Shown one piece after another: positions 11,703 through 23,079 of a stretch of 64,000 bases of DNA. This DNA comes from Isoetes taiwanensis. Lineage: Eukaryota; Streptophyta; Lycopodiopsida; Isoetales; Isoetaceae. The stretch spans positions 631,814 to 695,813 of the forward strand of contig JAJEKV010000058.1 in NCBI GenBank assembly GCA_021234155.1, in the 5' to 3' direction. The stretch's first letter is position 1, and every line of letters starts with the position of its first letter. The notes below the pieces were generated by a model. The model had not been told where the DNA came from. It did not search any database and saw only the letters and a list, made by a program, of their open reading frames with translations. The position numbers and the translations under genes are program-made.

Positions 11703-11713
11703 GTTCTTCATGA
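11703..11713. repeat. Target-site duplication (5' side of LINE)
   Basis: Exact copy of gttcttcatga at 10356-10366; marks where the truncated LINE begins. Confidence 0.8.
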
Positions 11714-12093
11714 ATTTCAAAGACTTTTATGCATAAAATAATATTTATTTTGCTAAATACTTCGAAATTTATAAGTGATATATTCTACATTTGTTATTTA
11801 GAAATTTACAAGCATGTTTTAGAAATTTAATCGGGTTTTTTTAACTTTGATGTGTATTTTAGAAAGAAATAACATATTAAACATAGTTATTGTTTTGTTT
11901 TGCCTACAGACTGCAAACATGATCTGCTTTCTTATTGATAGCTATAACAAACCATTACCTGCGATATTAGAAATTCCTTCAAAGGATCACCCATATGATA
12001 CTTCACAAGCTTCAATTCTTTCTCGAGTAAAACACATGTTTTCTACAGAATCTTCAGACATAGACAGAGGATTGTAGTTATAATAAGAATGTC

Positions 12094-12098
12094 AATGA
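12094..12098. repeat. TSD AATGA, left
   Basis: Five bases aatga directly before the left 200-bp LTR; the same five follow the right LTR at 13742-13746. Confidence 0.8.
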
Positions 12099-12298
12099 CG
12101 TTGAGGATGATCTTGCACCTCTTGGTGTGGGTCGATGATGTGGCATGCCCTTTGGGCTGAATGGTCATCTCTCCAAGAGACACATCTCCATGATCAGACA
12201 CACCTCTTCATAATCCATCTTATAAATGTACAAGCCAAGGCTGGGGCTATTCCAGTCATTCAGATCAATATATGCTTCCGGTATTCATATTTGTGAGA
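12099..12298 (+). repeat. Left LTR (200 bp)
   Basis: Matches 13542-13741 with three differences noticed. The first base reads C where the right copy has T, so the terminal TG has become CG. Both LTRs end gtgaga rather than the canonical CA. Confidence 0.9.
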
Positions 12299-12311
12299 TG
12301 GTATCAGAGCC
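12299..12311 (+). other. Primer binding site (initiator-Met tRNA)
   Basis: tggtatcagagcc sits directly after the left LTR and is the standard plant PBS complementary to the 3' end of initiator-Met tRNA. Confidence 0.9.
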
Positions 12312-12622
12312 TTAGGCTTGAAATCTTGGGCATACAAGAAGGAGATTCGGCAAGCGAAGAAATCAAATCAGAAGAAATGTGAAAGCCGAAATATTCTAAA
12401 CCTGGGAGGGCGATCACCTCTGATTGCGCCTGCCGCCTGCACAAGGTTTGCTCCACTTGATCTTCAGAAGACTGACCAAAGAAACGCCCTGTTTTTTCTG
12501 GTATCTTCTGTTGATGTCGTGTACCACAAAACGTGGCTTTGAGGATGCCAATAATAACTTTTGGTAACGTTTAGATATTTTGTTACTAAAATAATTGGCA
12601 TATTCACACTTGGCAAGTCAAG

Positions 12623-13360
12623 ATGAAGTTCCATATAATCGAGAAAGATTTATTTGGAGTCATCGATGGTTCTGAGAAGAAACCAAGTGAGGCTGCCGAG
12701 CTTGTGAAATGGGAATTAAAGAACAAGAAAGCTATGGCCATGATTGGATTGGGATTAGGAGACTCGCAAATTCACCATGTGGATTTCTCCAAATCTGCAA
12801 GAGATATCTGGAATGCACTCGACCAAATCTTTGGAGCGCAAATCAAGCATTCAAAGGTACTTCTAAAGAGAAAACTATTTGAAATTCGAATGGATGAAGG
12901 AGAAAGCCTTTCTGAACATCTAAACGAGTTAAGATCCATTCTGAATCAACTAGCCGGGATCAACGCAAGAGTGGAGGAAGATGATGCGAAAGCAATCTTA
13001 TTTCAAAGTCTTCCACCTTCTTTCGGTAATGCTGTAACCACTCTCCAGATTGTAGAACATCTTACTTTTGAGCAGATTATTGCCTCTTTATTGGAAGAAG
13101 AGCGCAAATTGCGAAAGCAAGATCTTTCCTCTGTGGCAATGTTTGCTAAAGGAAAGGATAAACAAGGAGAAAGTGAAGAACAAAATGATAGCACTAGCAA
13201 TATGGCAGAAAGAAAACCAGGAAAATGCCGCTATTGTGGAAAAGCTGGTCATTGGGCAAGAGATTGTCGAAAGAAGAAAAATGATGAATCAAAATCTAAA
13301 GAACCTGAACACAAGAGCTTTACTGCTATAATTGAAGATGATGAAGACTTAGGTTTCTAG
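12623..13360 (+). CDS. gag: Copia-type Gag with CCHC zinc knuckle
   Basis: Structural capsid/nucleocapsid protein of an LTR retrotransposon, acting in cytoplasmic virus-like particles. The 245-codon frame has the UBN2/copia gag core at residues ~1-160 (KFHIIEKDLFGVIDGSE near the start, LFEIRMDEGESLSEHLNELR in the middle), an acidic linker, and one zinc knuckle CRYCGKAGHWARDC (Cys-x2-Cys-x4-His-x4-Cys) near residue 200. The frame stays similar upstream of the chosen ATG: WHIHTWQVK precedes it and resembles the usual Gag N-terminus, but a stop lies at 12587, so the first ~15 residues of the ancestral protein may be lost. The frame ends at TAG without any fusion to pol. The long intact frame suggests the protein is or was recently made. 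Confidence 0.9.
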   Translation: MKFHIIEKDLFGVIDGSEKKPSEAAELVKWELKNKKAMAMIGLGLGDSQIHHVDFSKSARDIWNALDQIFGAQIKHSKVLLKRKLFEIRMDEGESLSEHLNELRSILNQLAGINARVEEDDAKAILFQSLPPSFGNAVTTLQIVEHLTFEQIIASLLEEERKLRKQDLSSVAMFAKGKDKQGESEEQNDSTSNMAERKPGKCRYCGKAGHWARDCRKKKNDESKSKEPEHKSFTAIIEDDEDLGF

Positions 13361-13529
13361 AACTAAGGTCTATGAATGCAGATAAGAAGAAGTCACTAAA
13401 GGGTGATTGGGACTCCAAGCAGACAATTGCCGGACTAGGAGACAAGTTGATTGGAAGAATCAACAATCTTATCTGATCATTAGGTCTTAGGTCATATATA
13501 TTAGATATGCTATATTATAGAGATGCTAG

Positions 13530-13541
13530 ATCATGGGAGGG
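13530..13541 (+). other. Polypurine tract before right LTR
   Basis: atcatgggaggg, with the purine run gggaggg, abuts the right LTR and is the expected plus-strand primer site. Confidence 0.6.
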
Positions 13542-13741
13542 TGTTGAGGATGATCTTGCACCTCTTGGTGTGGATCGATGATGTGGCATGCCCTTTGGGC
13601 TGAATGGTCATCTCTCCAAGAGACACATCTCCATGATCAGACACACCTCTTCATAATCCATCCTATAAATGTACAAGCCAAGGCTGGGGCTATTCCAGTC
13701 ATTCAGATCAATATATGCTTCCGCTATTCATATTTGTGAGA
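13542..13741 (+). repeat. Right LTR (200 bp)
   Basis: Starts tgttgaggatg and ends gtgaga; followed by the AATGA duplication at 13742-13746. Confidence 0.9.
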
Positions 13742-14254
13742 AATGAGATCCTATGGATCTATCTGTTTTCAAGGCCAAGCATGGACGGCCACTGATTAAA
13801 TGAGTAGCATGTCTTAAATCTCTATGTTATGAACATGATTTCATTACAATTCTTTCTGTCGAGATTCTGGCATGGGTTGATAAATGGTCTATATTAGCTA
13901 GAAAGGGCTAGCTTCAATTTGGTACTTAATAAGGCTCTCAATGTAATAACATGGTACTTGTCTAGAGCAATATCTGCATTATGCACTTCAGTATTCTAAT
14001 TATTGCACATGGAGAAGCAAAAGCCATGTTTCTTTACAGGATTAGAAAAAAATTTCAATATGAGATGGTGTTGCAACCAACTCGATCATACATTTCTTTC
14101 TTTAATTGATTGACTAATGTTTTGCTTTCTAAGTTCACAACGCATTGGCTGGAACTATACGCATCGGATTTCACTTTATGAGGTATCATGTAGGGGAGTC
14201 ACTTGTGAGCATAGATTGCTCATGACCATCTCCCATGTAACAGGAGGACTTGCT

Positions 14255-14428
14255 TTTTTTGCTCCTTTTTTTTTTCCCTCAAAGACCTTTCCCCATTTGA
14301 CCCATTTTAACATTAGAGCCTTCTCAATATCATCGTCTCGCCTTTTTTGCTCTTTTCCCTCAAAGACCTCTCCCCATCTGACCCATTTTAGCATTATTAA
14401 AGCCTTCTCAATATCATCGTCTCGCCTT
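14255..14428. repeat. ~81-bp tandem duplication
   Basis: Two copies containing ccctcaaagacct and ending tcaatatcatcgtctcgcc. Confidence 0.85.
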
Positions 14429-14978
14429 GCTCGCCGGTTCTTTTTTAAAATTTCACTTTTTGGTTATGGATTTCGCACTGATGGGCTTGCTATTATTGCC
14501 AGCCAAGGCAGGTCTGCTTCAAAAATAAGAGAACATTATTTCCTTGGTCTTTTCACCTTGCATTATGCTCTAGAACTTTGTTTCAAACGTCTGTGGTCTT
14601 AGTTGTTTTGCACCCTACATTTTGCTTCAATATCTTGCACATTTACATTCATTGTGCTTCTCCGTTCCTTTTGGACGACATTGTTCTGGTATGTTAATCG
14701 CTGCCTTTAAAGCACAAACCCATTTGCTCTTTGCTTTTGGTTTTCTTAGGGCTCTAGGATGATTTCTTCAAGACCAGCAGATCCACCCAAGTCTAGTCTG
14801 CAAATGAGGTATTTGTTTGTAGTTTCTTTTACAACATGGTTTGTATAAGGTGGAGGCAAAAATTTTTGGCTGCTTCTCCTCTCTTGTGTCTGTATCAGTA
14901 TACCATTTATGTCCAGCACCATCAACTTCCATCGAGGTTCCCATCCCCCAACGTTTGCACTCTCTGCCGAGTTGTGTT

Positions 14979-15081
14979 GCGATCTGTTGGATTCTGCTAT
15001 AGCTTTGCTACCCCGTGGTGGAGAGTGCTGCGATCTTCTGGATTCCGCTATAGCTTTGCTACCTGGTGATGGAGAGTGCTG
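14979..15081. repeat. 51-bp tandem duplication
   Basis: Copies start at 14979 and 15030 (gcgatctgttggattc / gcgatcttctggattc), each with tatagctttgctacc and gagagtgctg. Confidence 0.85.
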
Positions 15082-15639
15082 AAAGCCGTAGTCAGATACA
15101 GTTGTATTAAATCAATCTGCCCCCAATGTATTGGCATTTCTTGGCTATCAGTAACCATTGCAGTGGCCTTTCGTGCTTCATCCTCCCTTTCATCATTAAC
15201 AACCTGCCTTATTCTCCTGCAATAGCAAGGTAGTGCTCCAATTACCCATTGAAATTTGTAGAGAAATATACAAGATGAAATACAACAAGAAAACAACCCT
15301 AAACCACAATCCTAAACCCTAAATCATAGATGGCACATTTTGTATATTAGAGATTGTGCTGGCACTCCATTAGTGGCATTGTCTTCTTCATCAGATTCCT
15401 CAAGTATAACCATTGGCTACCTTCTTTTTTTGCAGACAAGTTTTTACTCAAGTCTAAGTTGAATGAATTAACCGAACAAAAATTACACATTCATGGTGGA
15501 AAAAAACAGGGATCAAATATATTAATTGTTTAAACAAAAACCTTTTGGCTGATGGTTTAGGGTCTTCTTGAGCAATCAAAGTTTGCCTGCCTGAAATACA
15601 TATGGAAAAATTACATTAGTCTTATTTTTTCCCAAATGA

Positions 15640-16283
15640 TACTTCTATAGGGACGTCTTCATCAAGATCAACATCTGACTCACTCTCGCTCTCTTCTTCC
15701 ACAACCTTCCTGGCCCTTGATTGTGTCATCTTGGAGACCTTGGAAATGACTGTAAGAACCTGCTTGTCGTAAGAACCTGCTTGTCGACATCTTCGCCATC
15801 GTTGTTCGTCCCTGCAGCAACCGTGTTAGAGGAGGCCTTTGTAGAGGCAGCTGTAAAATTTGGAACTACAATATAATTGGCAGCATCATCAGTACTACTT
15901 GAATCTCCCTTAGATTCTGAAGGGATTGGTGCCTTCAGCACTGTGCTGTCAGGTGCTACAATGTGTTGTTGACTGTTGATAGCTTACTGTCCAATGTCTA
16001 CAGGATTTTCTACTGTTACCAATTCAAAATTCAAATTGAGGCCTTGAAATTAGACATGTACCCTTTTTACCATTTCTTGGCTATGGAGTTTGAACCTTTG
16101 TAGACTTGTGCTATGCTGATCCTGGGGTCCTTTTACTTCTAGGTGTATTAACGTTTTTCCTTTTTTTCTGTTGCTATCGAGAGTTATGGCTACATGCTCA
16201 TCAACATCAACTGTCTCATTCCTAGTGTTGTGAGATGCTCCAATATATAATACTTCCTGCTTTTCTGTTCCCTGCTTCCCCAA
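15640..16283 (-). pseudogene. Low-complexity ORF pieces downstream of RING ORF
   Basis: Two minus-strand frames (16050-16283 and 15726-15941) and an acidic Ser/Glu/Asp-rich stretch around 15650-15720 follow the RING ORF on the same strand. They are hydrophilic, Ser/Thr/Ala-rich and unrecognised. They may be later parts of the same gene interrupted by stops, but no splice sites are convincing. A 17-bp local duplication (aagaacctgcttgtcg) lies near 15752-15786. Confidence 0.25.
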
Positions 16284-16286
16284 TTC

Positions 16287-16526
16287 TTACACTAATCCTG
16301 TAGGAACAGTCTCTGAACACTCGAGGCAGCATATTTTTTCCATGAGCAAACTCAGGCAGCTCACATGATAATAATGTCCACATTTCATCCGCAGGCTAAG
16401 GGTGTATTCATCCTGGAATGCAAGATCACATGTGGAGCATCTCTCCTCATCTCCAATTGGCAATCTGAATGGTGTTGGAGTGATGCTGACCAGCTGATCA
16501 TTTCTCTTGGTCATTTCCCTCGGCAT
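16287..16526 (-). CDS. RING-H2 zinc-finger ORF
   Basis: A 79-codon frame starting at ATG. It contains a RING-type zinc finger: CSTC, then 15 residues, then CGHYYHVSC, then CLEC. The spacing Cys-x2-Cys-x15-Cys-x-His-x2-His-x2-Cys...Cys-x2-Cys fits the C3H2C3 (RING-H2) class that recruits E2 ubiquitin-conjugating enzymes in ubiquitin ligases. The short length and the stop soon after the last Cys pair suggest a first exon or a truncated copy. Substrate-recognition parts are not seen, so the target is unknown. Confidence 0.5.
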   Translation of the reverse strand: MPREMTKRNDQLVSITPTPFRLPIGDEERCSTCDLAFQDEYTLSLRMKCGHYYHVSCLSLLMEKICCLECSETVPTGLV

Positions 16527-16549
16527 GGTGACATTCTATAATTCTCTTG

Positions 16550-17580
16550 GTCAATTCTCTTGGTTTGTACTATGGTTTCATCTATTGGCCCACTCCCCAT
16601 TTCAAGGAGGAACTTCAACATATACTCTGCCATATGAGGCTAATTTTCAAGGGCAGCAAAGTCCTCCCAGGTTTTTTACTGGTGTTTTGCTATCAAGGTT
16701 GCAACAGAGCTCTCAACCGAATTCTTTCCATTGGGTTCTTCAGTGCAGTTTGCCTTTGGTTTTGGTATTCAAGGTTTTCAATAATCAAACCACATGACTC
16801 CCAACCTTGATGGAGAAATTTGATTGGTTGGATAATTTTCTCCCAACCTGGGTTGTCACAAGTGTGATTCCACTCAAACTATAAAACCATCAGCTGAAAA
16901 CGTTCAATAATTTTTGTTCTTAAAATCTATTCTATTCTATTATTCTTTTAGAAGAACTCTGTAAAAGAATATAGTGTAAAAGAATATAGGCAAGTACATA
17001 AAGCTCCCCCAAGTGGCAGGAAAAAGGAAAGAAAGGGTCTATGAGAATACTCCATTTTAGATAAGTACATAAAGCTGCTCCAGGTGACACAAAGGAAGAA
17101 AAGAAAATATCTATGAGAATACAGCATTTTTCAGCGTATCGATTTCTATAGAAATAATTGTACATAAAGACAACCTCTGTTTGGCTCCGTTTGGCACTCC
17201 CAATGCTGCGTTTGCTGAGGAGCATGAACTATTATATAGAAATCTAGATTTTTTTTGGTTACTCACATTATATCACCAATTTATACTCAGAGCTGTCATC
17301 TCCTTCCATCATGGATCCTGCCACTCCAACTTTTATATGCGCACCGTGTCTGAATAACTAGCTGTCCCCAGATAACAGCTATTAGTATTCCAAACAGGAA
17401 CTGCTATATTAAGAAAGAGTGATAACATTCATACAGCACATCACATCATTAAACAACAGAAATAAACAGATTTGTCGAATATACAAACATTTATTTTTCT
17501 CCATATAGTTCTCAAATCAAGAAGTAAATTGTTTTGCTGGAAACGGCAACATAAGCATGTGCTTAAATCGGCCAAGCTTG
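16550..17580. other. Spacer between RING ORF and SDH7-like gene
   Basis: Overlapping short frames only. A duplicated fragment with aagtacataaagct... occurs near 16996 and 17064. Confidence 0.3.
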
Positions 17581-17586
17581 ACTTTG

Positions 17587-18417
17587 TCATATGTGCGACC
17601 TTTTGTTTTGAACCCTGTAGTAAATTTCGTACGCAATTCCTGTGTCAAGAATGCCCAAACATCAGTGCAGGTTCTTTTAGTCCAGTACAAAAATTAATGA
17701 CCAGAAACGTACCAGCACCAAGAACAAGAAGAAGTGTGTTACCCATTGTTTGAATTTTGTTGACTAAAGACTTGGTAGATTTAAAAGACTTGAGTGCAGG
17801 ATCCTCTTCCAAAAGCTGTTACAGCATAAAAAAATTAGTGGTTTATTAAATGACAATCTCTTTGGGCATAATTGTTTAATCTAGCCTAGAATCCATTGCC
17901 TGAAGCCTTGGCCTCCCAAAGATAAGGTTTCACCCAATCAATGAGCTGCTGCCCATTGATGGATATAAAGTTTATTTGTATCCAAGACTCCTCTCGCTGT
18001 AAAGAAATTCAAGCATCAATGGATCCTTCTTCACATGCTATCAAATGTTTCAAGTATTTTGTATACTGATCCTTCCAATTCATTGCATATGCAACATGAC
18101 CCATTAATCAACATGAATTGAATGCCTTCAACTTGGGACAGCATATTTTGCTTGTGTAAAAGTCCTTCAGGGCTAGAGTTTAGCAATTCCTTCTTTTCCA
18201 ATGTAGTAGAAAAATTGAATTGATGCATACGCGATCAAAGTCTACTGGAATTCTAGTTACAAAGCCAAACAGGAGTTATGGAGGAGGAAAAACGACATGA
18301 AAAAGAGCCAGAACTTACTGCCTTTTCTCGACTTCCCAGCTCAACGGCCATACCTCGAAACTGAGGTCTGGGAAGGCATTGGCGTGTAGAAACTAATCTT
18401 CGAGCTGCAGCCTGCAT
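17587..18417 (-). CDS. SDH7: Succinate dehydrogenase subunit 7-like, 3 exons
   Basis: Plant-specific accessory subunit of mitochondrial complex II. Exons inferred on the minus strand: 18417-18319, 17815-17713, 17639-17587, all with GT-AG junctions and matching phases (0, then 1), giving 84 codons with no internal stop. Exon 1 carries an Arg/Ala/Ser-rich mitochondrial presequence (MQAAARRLVSTRQ) and then VELGSREKA; exon 2 begins LLEEDPALKSFKSTKS, closely matching the SDH7 signature REKALL-ED-ALK-FKS-K; a short hydrophobic segment (TLLLVLGAG) crosses into exon 3, followed by AYEIYYRV, like the family's CYEIYVKA. The intact splicing and frame suggest a working host gene. Family identity rests on remembered motifs. 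Confidence 0.72.
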
Positions 18418-18458
18418 TGCGCTTCCTTTTCCGCTATCTAGTACCCGAAGCTCTTGTT

Positions 18459-18467
18459 TTAGGGTTT
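18459..18467 (-). promoter_or_regulatory. Telo-box (AAACCCTAA) upstream of SDH7-like ATG
   Basis: Plus strand ttagggttt reads AAACCCTAA on the gene's strand, about 45 bases upstream of the start codon. A site II-like motif (TGGGCC on the plus strand) lies near 18567-18572. Such motif pairs are common in promoters of plant nuclear genes for mitochondrial proteins. Confidence 0.45.
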
Positions 18468-18489
18468 TATGATGGCTGAAGATATACGG

Positions 18490-18640
18490 GTCGGCAATTT
18501 TTTATCACAACATATATAAGGCCCTTTTTCCATGGCACCTTTGTCTTATATTTAGCAGCATCTTATTGGGCCACGTAAGAAAAAAAGTCATCATAGCTTT
18601 TCCATTGAACACTTTAAGACATGTCTTAAATCCCTTCCGT
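18490..18640. repeat. MITE-like dispersed repeat, copy 1
   Basis: Holds acatatataaggc, ttccatggcacc and aagacatgtctta. Related strings recur near 19575-19705 and 23895-23955. Boundaries and TIRs could not be fixed. Confidence 0.35.
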
Positions 18641-19574
18641 ACAACTTGAGAGGAGCATTTTATTCCGGGGGAAACCCCCCGCCACAAAAAAAGGTATGCA
18701 TCCCTAACCTATCACAGAGCTTCTCTGCCGCATCATTCGGCAGTCTTAAAAATGAGTGAACGCAAGGCGAGAGGGTGAATGGATCGTCGGGGAAGCGATG
18801 GTGATGAAGAACGGATTTGCTTTCGGATTGCGTAAAGGCTTTGTATTTGGTCGGATTTGCTCAGTCGGATTTGCTCAGTCGGATTGGTGTTGCGGTCGGC
18901 CTTGTAGAAGGTAATTGGTATTTGTTCTTTGTTTTTTTTTTGCAGTAGGGCCGGAATGCGATGGGGGCTCCCCGATCTGCGGTGGGGCTCCACACCCTAC
19001 ACACCTATCGGACCCTTTCGGACTGTTCTTTCGAACCTGTTCTTTCGGACTGCTCATGCCTCCACACCTATCGGACCCTTTCATGCCTTTCTTCCATGCT
19101 AAGAGTCGATTCTTGCATTGGGCTTTAAAGCCCTGTTCCGGTGATCATTCAAGCTTCTAGGCTTGTAGGATTTCTTTTTTTAAAATCATTCAACTGGCTT
19201 GTTTTTTGCAGGTTGAAGCTCTTGCAAGTGGCTTTGCAGCTCGGAGAAGCCGTGGATCAGACTATTTTCAGAAGCCACAGTCCGCTTGTTCCCACTTAAA
19301 TCCCTTCCACCACTAAGAAATCAACCCGCAATAGCAATCAGATAACAGCAAAAACAACTGGATAGACTGTTACTATTATGTATATCAGACAATCTCTCTA
19401 CTATCTGAAAATAGGGGTTTGCAGGTTTCCAGATATGCTACCTCCTGAGAGAAGAAATTGTTTACTTAAGTTTTCACACAGTTCCTCTTGCGTAGTTTGC
19501 ACAGTTCCTCTTGCGCATAGACTATTTTCAGAAGCAGTGGATCAGGAAAACTACGGAGCAGTGGAAAACCAAAT

Positions 19575-19705
19575 TTATGAGACATGTCTTATATTATAAG
19601 ACACCTCTTATAATCAAGCCATGGAAAACTAATTTTTTTAAGACATGTCACAAGGATGATGTGGCACCTAAAATGCTGTCTTATCTAAACATATATAAGG
19701 CAGTT
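19575..19705. repeat. MITE-like dispersed repeat, copy 2
   Basis: Holds agacatgtctta, ccatggaaaac, agacatgtc and acatatataaggc, shared with the region 18490-18640, partly in inverted order. Confidence 0.35.
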
Positions 19706-19719
19706 GGGTTTTTTGTTTG

Positions 19720-22700
19720 AACCTAATATTTTTTCGCCAGAAAAAGATGTGAGCATGCCACCTGTCCTTGAAAAAAAAAAGCATAAATGAAAATTAAATA
19801 AATAATGGCGACACAGGCTTTCTTGCTTCCGAAGCAATCCCCTGCTCTACTCTATGCATTTACTCTCCAAGCAATCCGTCGCCATGGATCCGGTTTCTTG
19901 CTATGGCGACATACCTTGGCGATGTTGCGCCCATTCATAAGCGCTTGCATTTCAAGGGTCCATCGATGAAGATCCGGTTGTGGCAAATCGGCAGGATAAT
20001 AGATGAGATTTTGAAACCCGATTCTTTGGGTCAAAGACGGTGATCCGGTTAGGTATGGTTATTCCATATATTATTCGTCACAGAAGCAGTTATGCCTGGT
20101 GTGGAAATCCGTCATATCCATGAAGATTTGTTCTTCCGAAGCGGAAGAAATTTCTTTGCGCCAAAGCATGGATTAGAATTGAAAACAGGAATGATAGGGG
20201 GTAATGCGGTATGATCTCATACTCTTTCATAATGGATGGGCACGGGCATTACAATAATCATGAGAGCAGAGCGGTGGGTTAGATGATTTATTCAGTACAA
20301 TTACAATGGGCAATGGGGGTACAGGGTTTCTTCCCGATGGGTCTACCACGCTACCTAACCTTAAGTTGTATGCACGGATGCAATGAGCTTATCTTGGTAT
20401 ATCTCCATGAGATGGGTTACGTAAAAAGACAATGTGTTTACCTTCTATTCTATTCTATTCTTCTAAAACCGTGCATTTCATGCTTTTTAGACAAGCAAGG
20501 CAAAAAATGCTTTGGGACCCAAATCCATGGAAGCATCTCTAGACAAGTGCCCAAGCTTGCCATTAATAATATTTATCCTTGCCCGAGCTACGTGGTGGCA
20601 CATCGACACCACTGTCAAGCACGGCATTTTAAAATCCTCTTCGATGCTTTGAGAATTTCATATAAATGATCTTCCTGTCATATTATCAATTGCGGCGTGC
20701 TTTTCATATGCTTTGCTTCATATTTATTTATTTTACTGGTTCAATAAAATGAAGTGGGTTCCTTCGCCGCAACTTATCTAAATGGAGGCTACATGTGACC
20801 ATCAACTCAAGATCCATCTCATATGATCCGCATTCTTCTAGGCGATAGAAATGGTTCACAAATGGATGCTTTTGATGGCTTTAGTGTTTATATTATCATA
20901 TGCAACATTTTGGAACCACGGACCCACAAGATGGTAAAAAGCAATGGCCATTAACGCTATGTGGGTGTAAGAAGTTAATTAGCCATCATAATCGGCGTCC
21001 TTTTGCTTTCTGCGGTTGTTGCTCTTAAGACTCTCTACCCGGTTTGTAGTAAGCCTCCTCTTTTGGGATGGAATTCCTCCAAAGCGGACCCATGCGGGGG
21101 ATTTATGACAAGGAGTCCAATGCTCGAAACAAACATTGTTGCAATGTAAGTAATTAGGTTGTATAACACAATGCACGCATTTGTTTATCTAATCAAATAT
21201 CAATTTCAATGTATATTGTGATCTCGGGCGTCTTCCCAACCTCAAGCTTCATGGTTCTTTGGGTACTTCATTGACCAAGTTCAACAATCTCTTAATTACG
21301 TAGGCACTTTTCCCACACTCAAATGTATCTTCTCAACTTTTCTTCTTAGACTACATGCCAAACATTGTAATTTCGAGACCCGAGCAACAATCATCTCGGT
21401 CAAATGATACCATTTCGATTGCCTCCACGTTTACAAGAGTTGTAAGAACATCACACTCTCCTCCTCGTTTTACCCATCCGCAGCTCATATAGTTATGGTA
21501 CTATTCGGGGTATCTTGGAAATAAAGTCCTAATTGGGGACATTCGTTGCATGAATACTGAGGAGCTTGGTGAGAGTCTTGGTTTTACGCACAACAATGTG
21601 CAACTCATACATCGTGCAATATCACCGAGGTATGTTCATTGGATTTGCTTTTATTTCTTTGTTTTGTTCTTCATTGTGTCTTTCCAAATGTTGGCGCCTT
21701 TTGTCACTTCTTCTATAGCATAATAGCTGGCTTCATTTGGATATACAATTAACATTGGACAGGCTGCTACAAGCAATTCGTATGGGAAATTTCATTATCA
21801 TTTATGTACTCTACTTTGCAGTCAAATATTGTGGTTACCTGTTATGTGTATTATCTTTGATTATAGTTTTTTTTTTTCGGTCATTATGAGACACTAATGA
21901 TGGAATACCCAGGTTACTCCAACCATTACGTGGACAATCTCTGGAATCCCTAAAACTTTCTGGCCAGGCCATATAGGTATAAATCGATGCTATTTCTTGC
22001 CACTCTCTATAGAGGATCATTATGTGTTTTAAAGCGGAGTTAGATAATAGAATCTATTCTAGTTCTTAATGACAGCTAAAATTTGAGTTTCCAATATTTG
22101 TGCTATGAGTCGAGCTCTCTATTTCAAGATGTTATGATGTTATGTTAAGGTGGTTGCTACCAGTTCCAGAAATTCTGGGCTATATCTTTGTTTGGCTTTT
22201 TCTATTTGTGATTTATAGAAGGGTTGTTGCTCATATTTTTTATTTGTTCTTTCTCGATATGCTTTCATTTCTAACCGTGTTACTTAACGAAAGAAAATGT
22301 CTCATGCTTTCGATAATAGAAAGTCGCATTTAATCATTCTGCGTGTAAAAGATCCTCCTTTTTCTAATGCGGTATATTTCTCCTTGCGCATATATATGCT
22401 TCGGGTTAGTCAAGATTGGGTGCGGTTGGCATAAGCACATTGCTGAAATTTTGTTGATTTGCTTCATGCAAGCTTCTCTGGAGGTTCTTTTTCTCGTCCC
22501 CAATATGTTTCTTGAGTATGTTGACATGAGGCGCATTAGCTTGGGCGTTTGAGAACGAGTTACGTTCTATCTACATTAATTCTTTGGAAATATAGTTATT
22601 GTGTATTATATCGATGGTGCGTATCGAAGCGAATTGCACAAAATCAAATGTGCGAAGTTGTCTCTATATTTTGCTTTATTGGTTGTTTGTTTTATATGTT
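19720..22700. other. Long stretch without recognised genes
   Basis: Only scattered frames under about 130 codons with no family motif. A possible decayed exon lies near 21500-21630, but I cannot name it. Confidence 0.35.
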
Positions 22701-22708
22701 CCCAAGAT

Positions 22709-23072
22709 TGGGGTCATCATTACACATTGGCAATAAACATGCTCAAGCCCATCCACATGCGGCGTCTCTGATTTGTTTGTCTAAGTGAATTGGCATGATA
22801 GGGTCAGAACGTTTAAGTACCAAAGCAATGAGGTATGATTGGAGAAACAAATTATTTGTTTGTTAACATCCGAATAAGTAGTGTGGTGCATCATTGGATA
22901 TTGGGGACTTCATCACACATTGGCAATATACATGCTCAAGCACATCCACATGTCACGTCCCGCATTTGTTTATCTAAGTAAATTGGCATGATAGGCCCAG
23001 TAGCATTTAAGGACCAAAGCAATGAGATATTCTTGGAGAAATAGATTAAGCCGGTTTTGTTTGTTAACATCC
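22709..23072. repeat. ~193-bp diverged tandem duplication
   Basis: Two copies share cacattggcaata, catgctcaagc, catccacatg, aattggcatgatagg, accaaagcaatgag and tttgttaacatccg in order. Confidence 0.85.
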
Positions 23073-23079
23073 GTGGTCG

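Larger units (their letters stand above)
12099..13741 (+). mobile_element. Gag-only LTR retrotransposon, 1643 bp, complete ends
   Basis: A short copia-type element with two 200-bp LTRs, a PBS complementary to initiator-Met tRNA, one gag frame, a purine-rich tract and a 5-bp target duplication (AATGA). No protease, integrase, RT or RNase H is present between gag and the right LTR (only ~180 bases). This is the layout of a TR-GAG type non-autonomous element, which would need pol proteins from a partner. The LTRs differ at only a few positions, so insertion was fairly recent. Confidence 0.9.

Noticed and set aside
12318..12542. 74-codon ORF ahead of gag
   Set aside because: Lies in the leader between PBS and gag; no motif and poor coding character.
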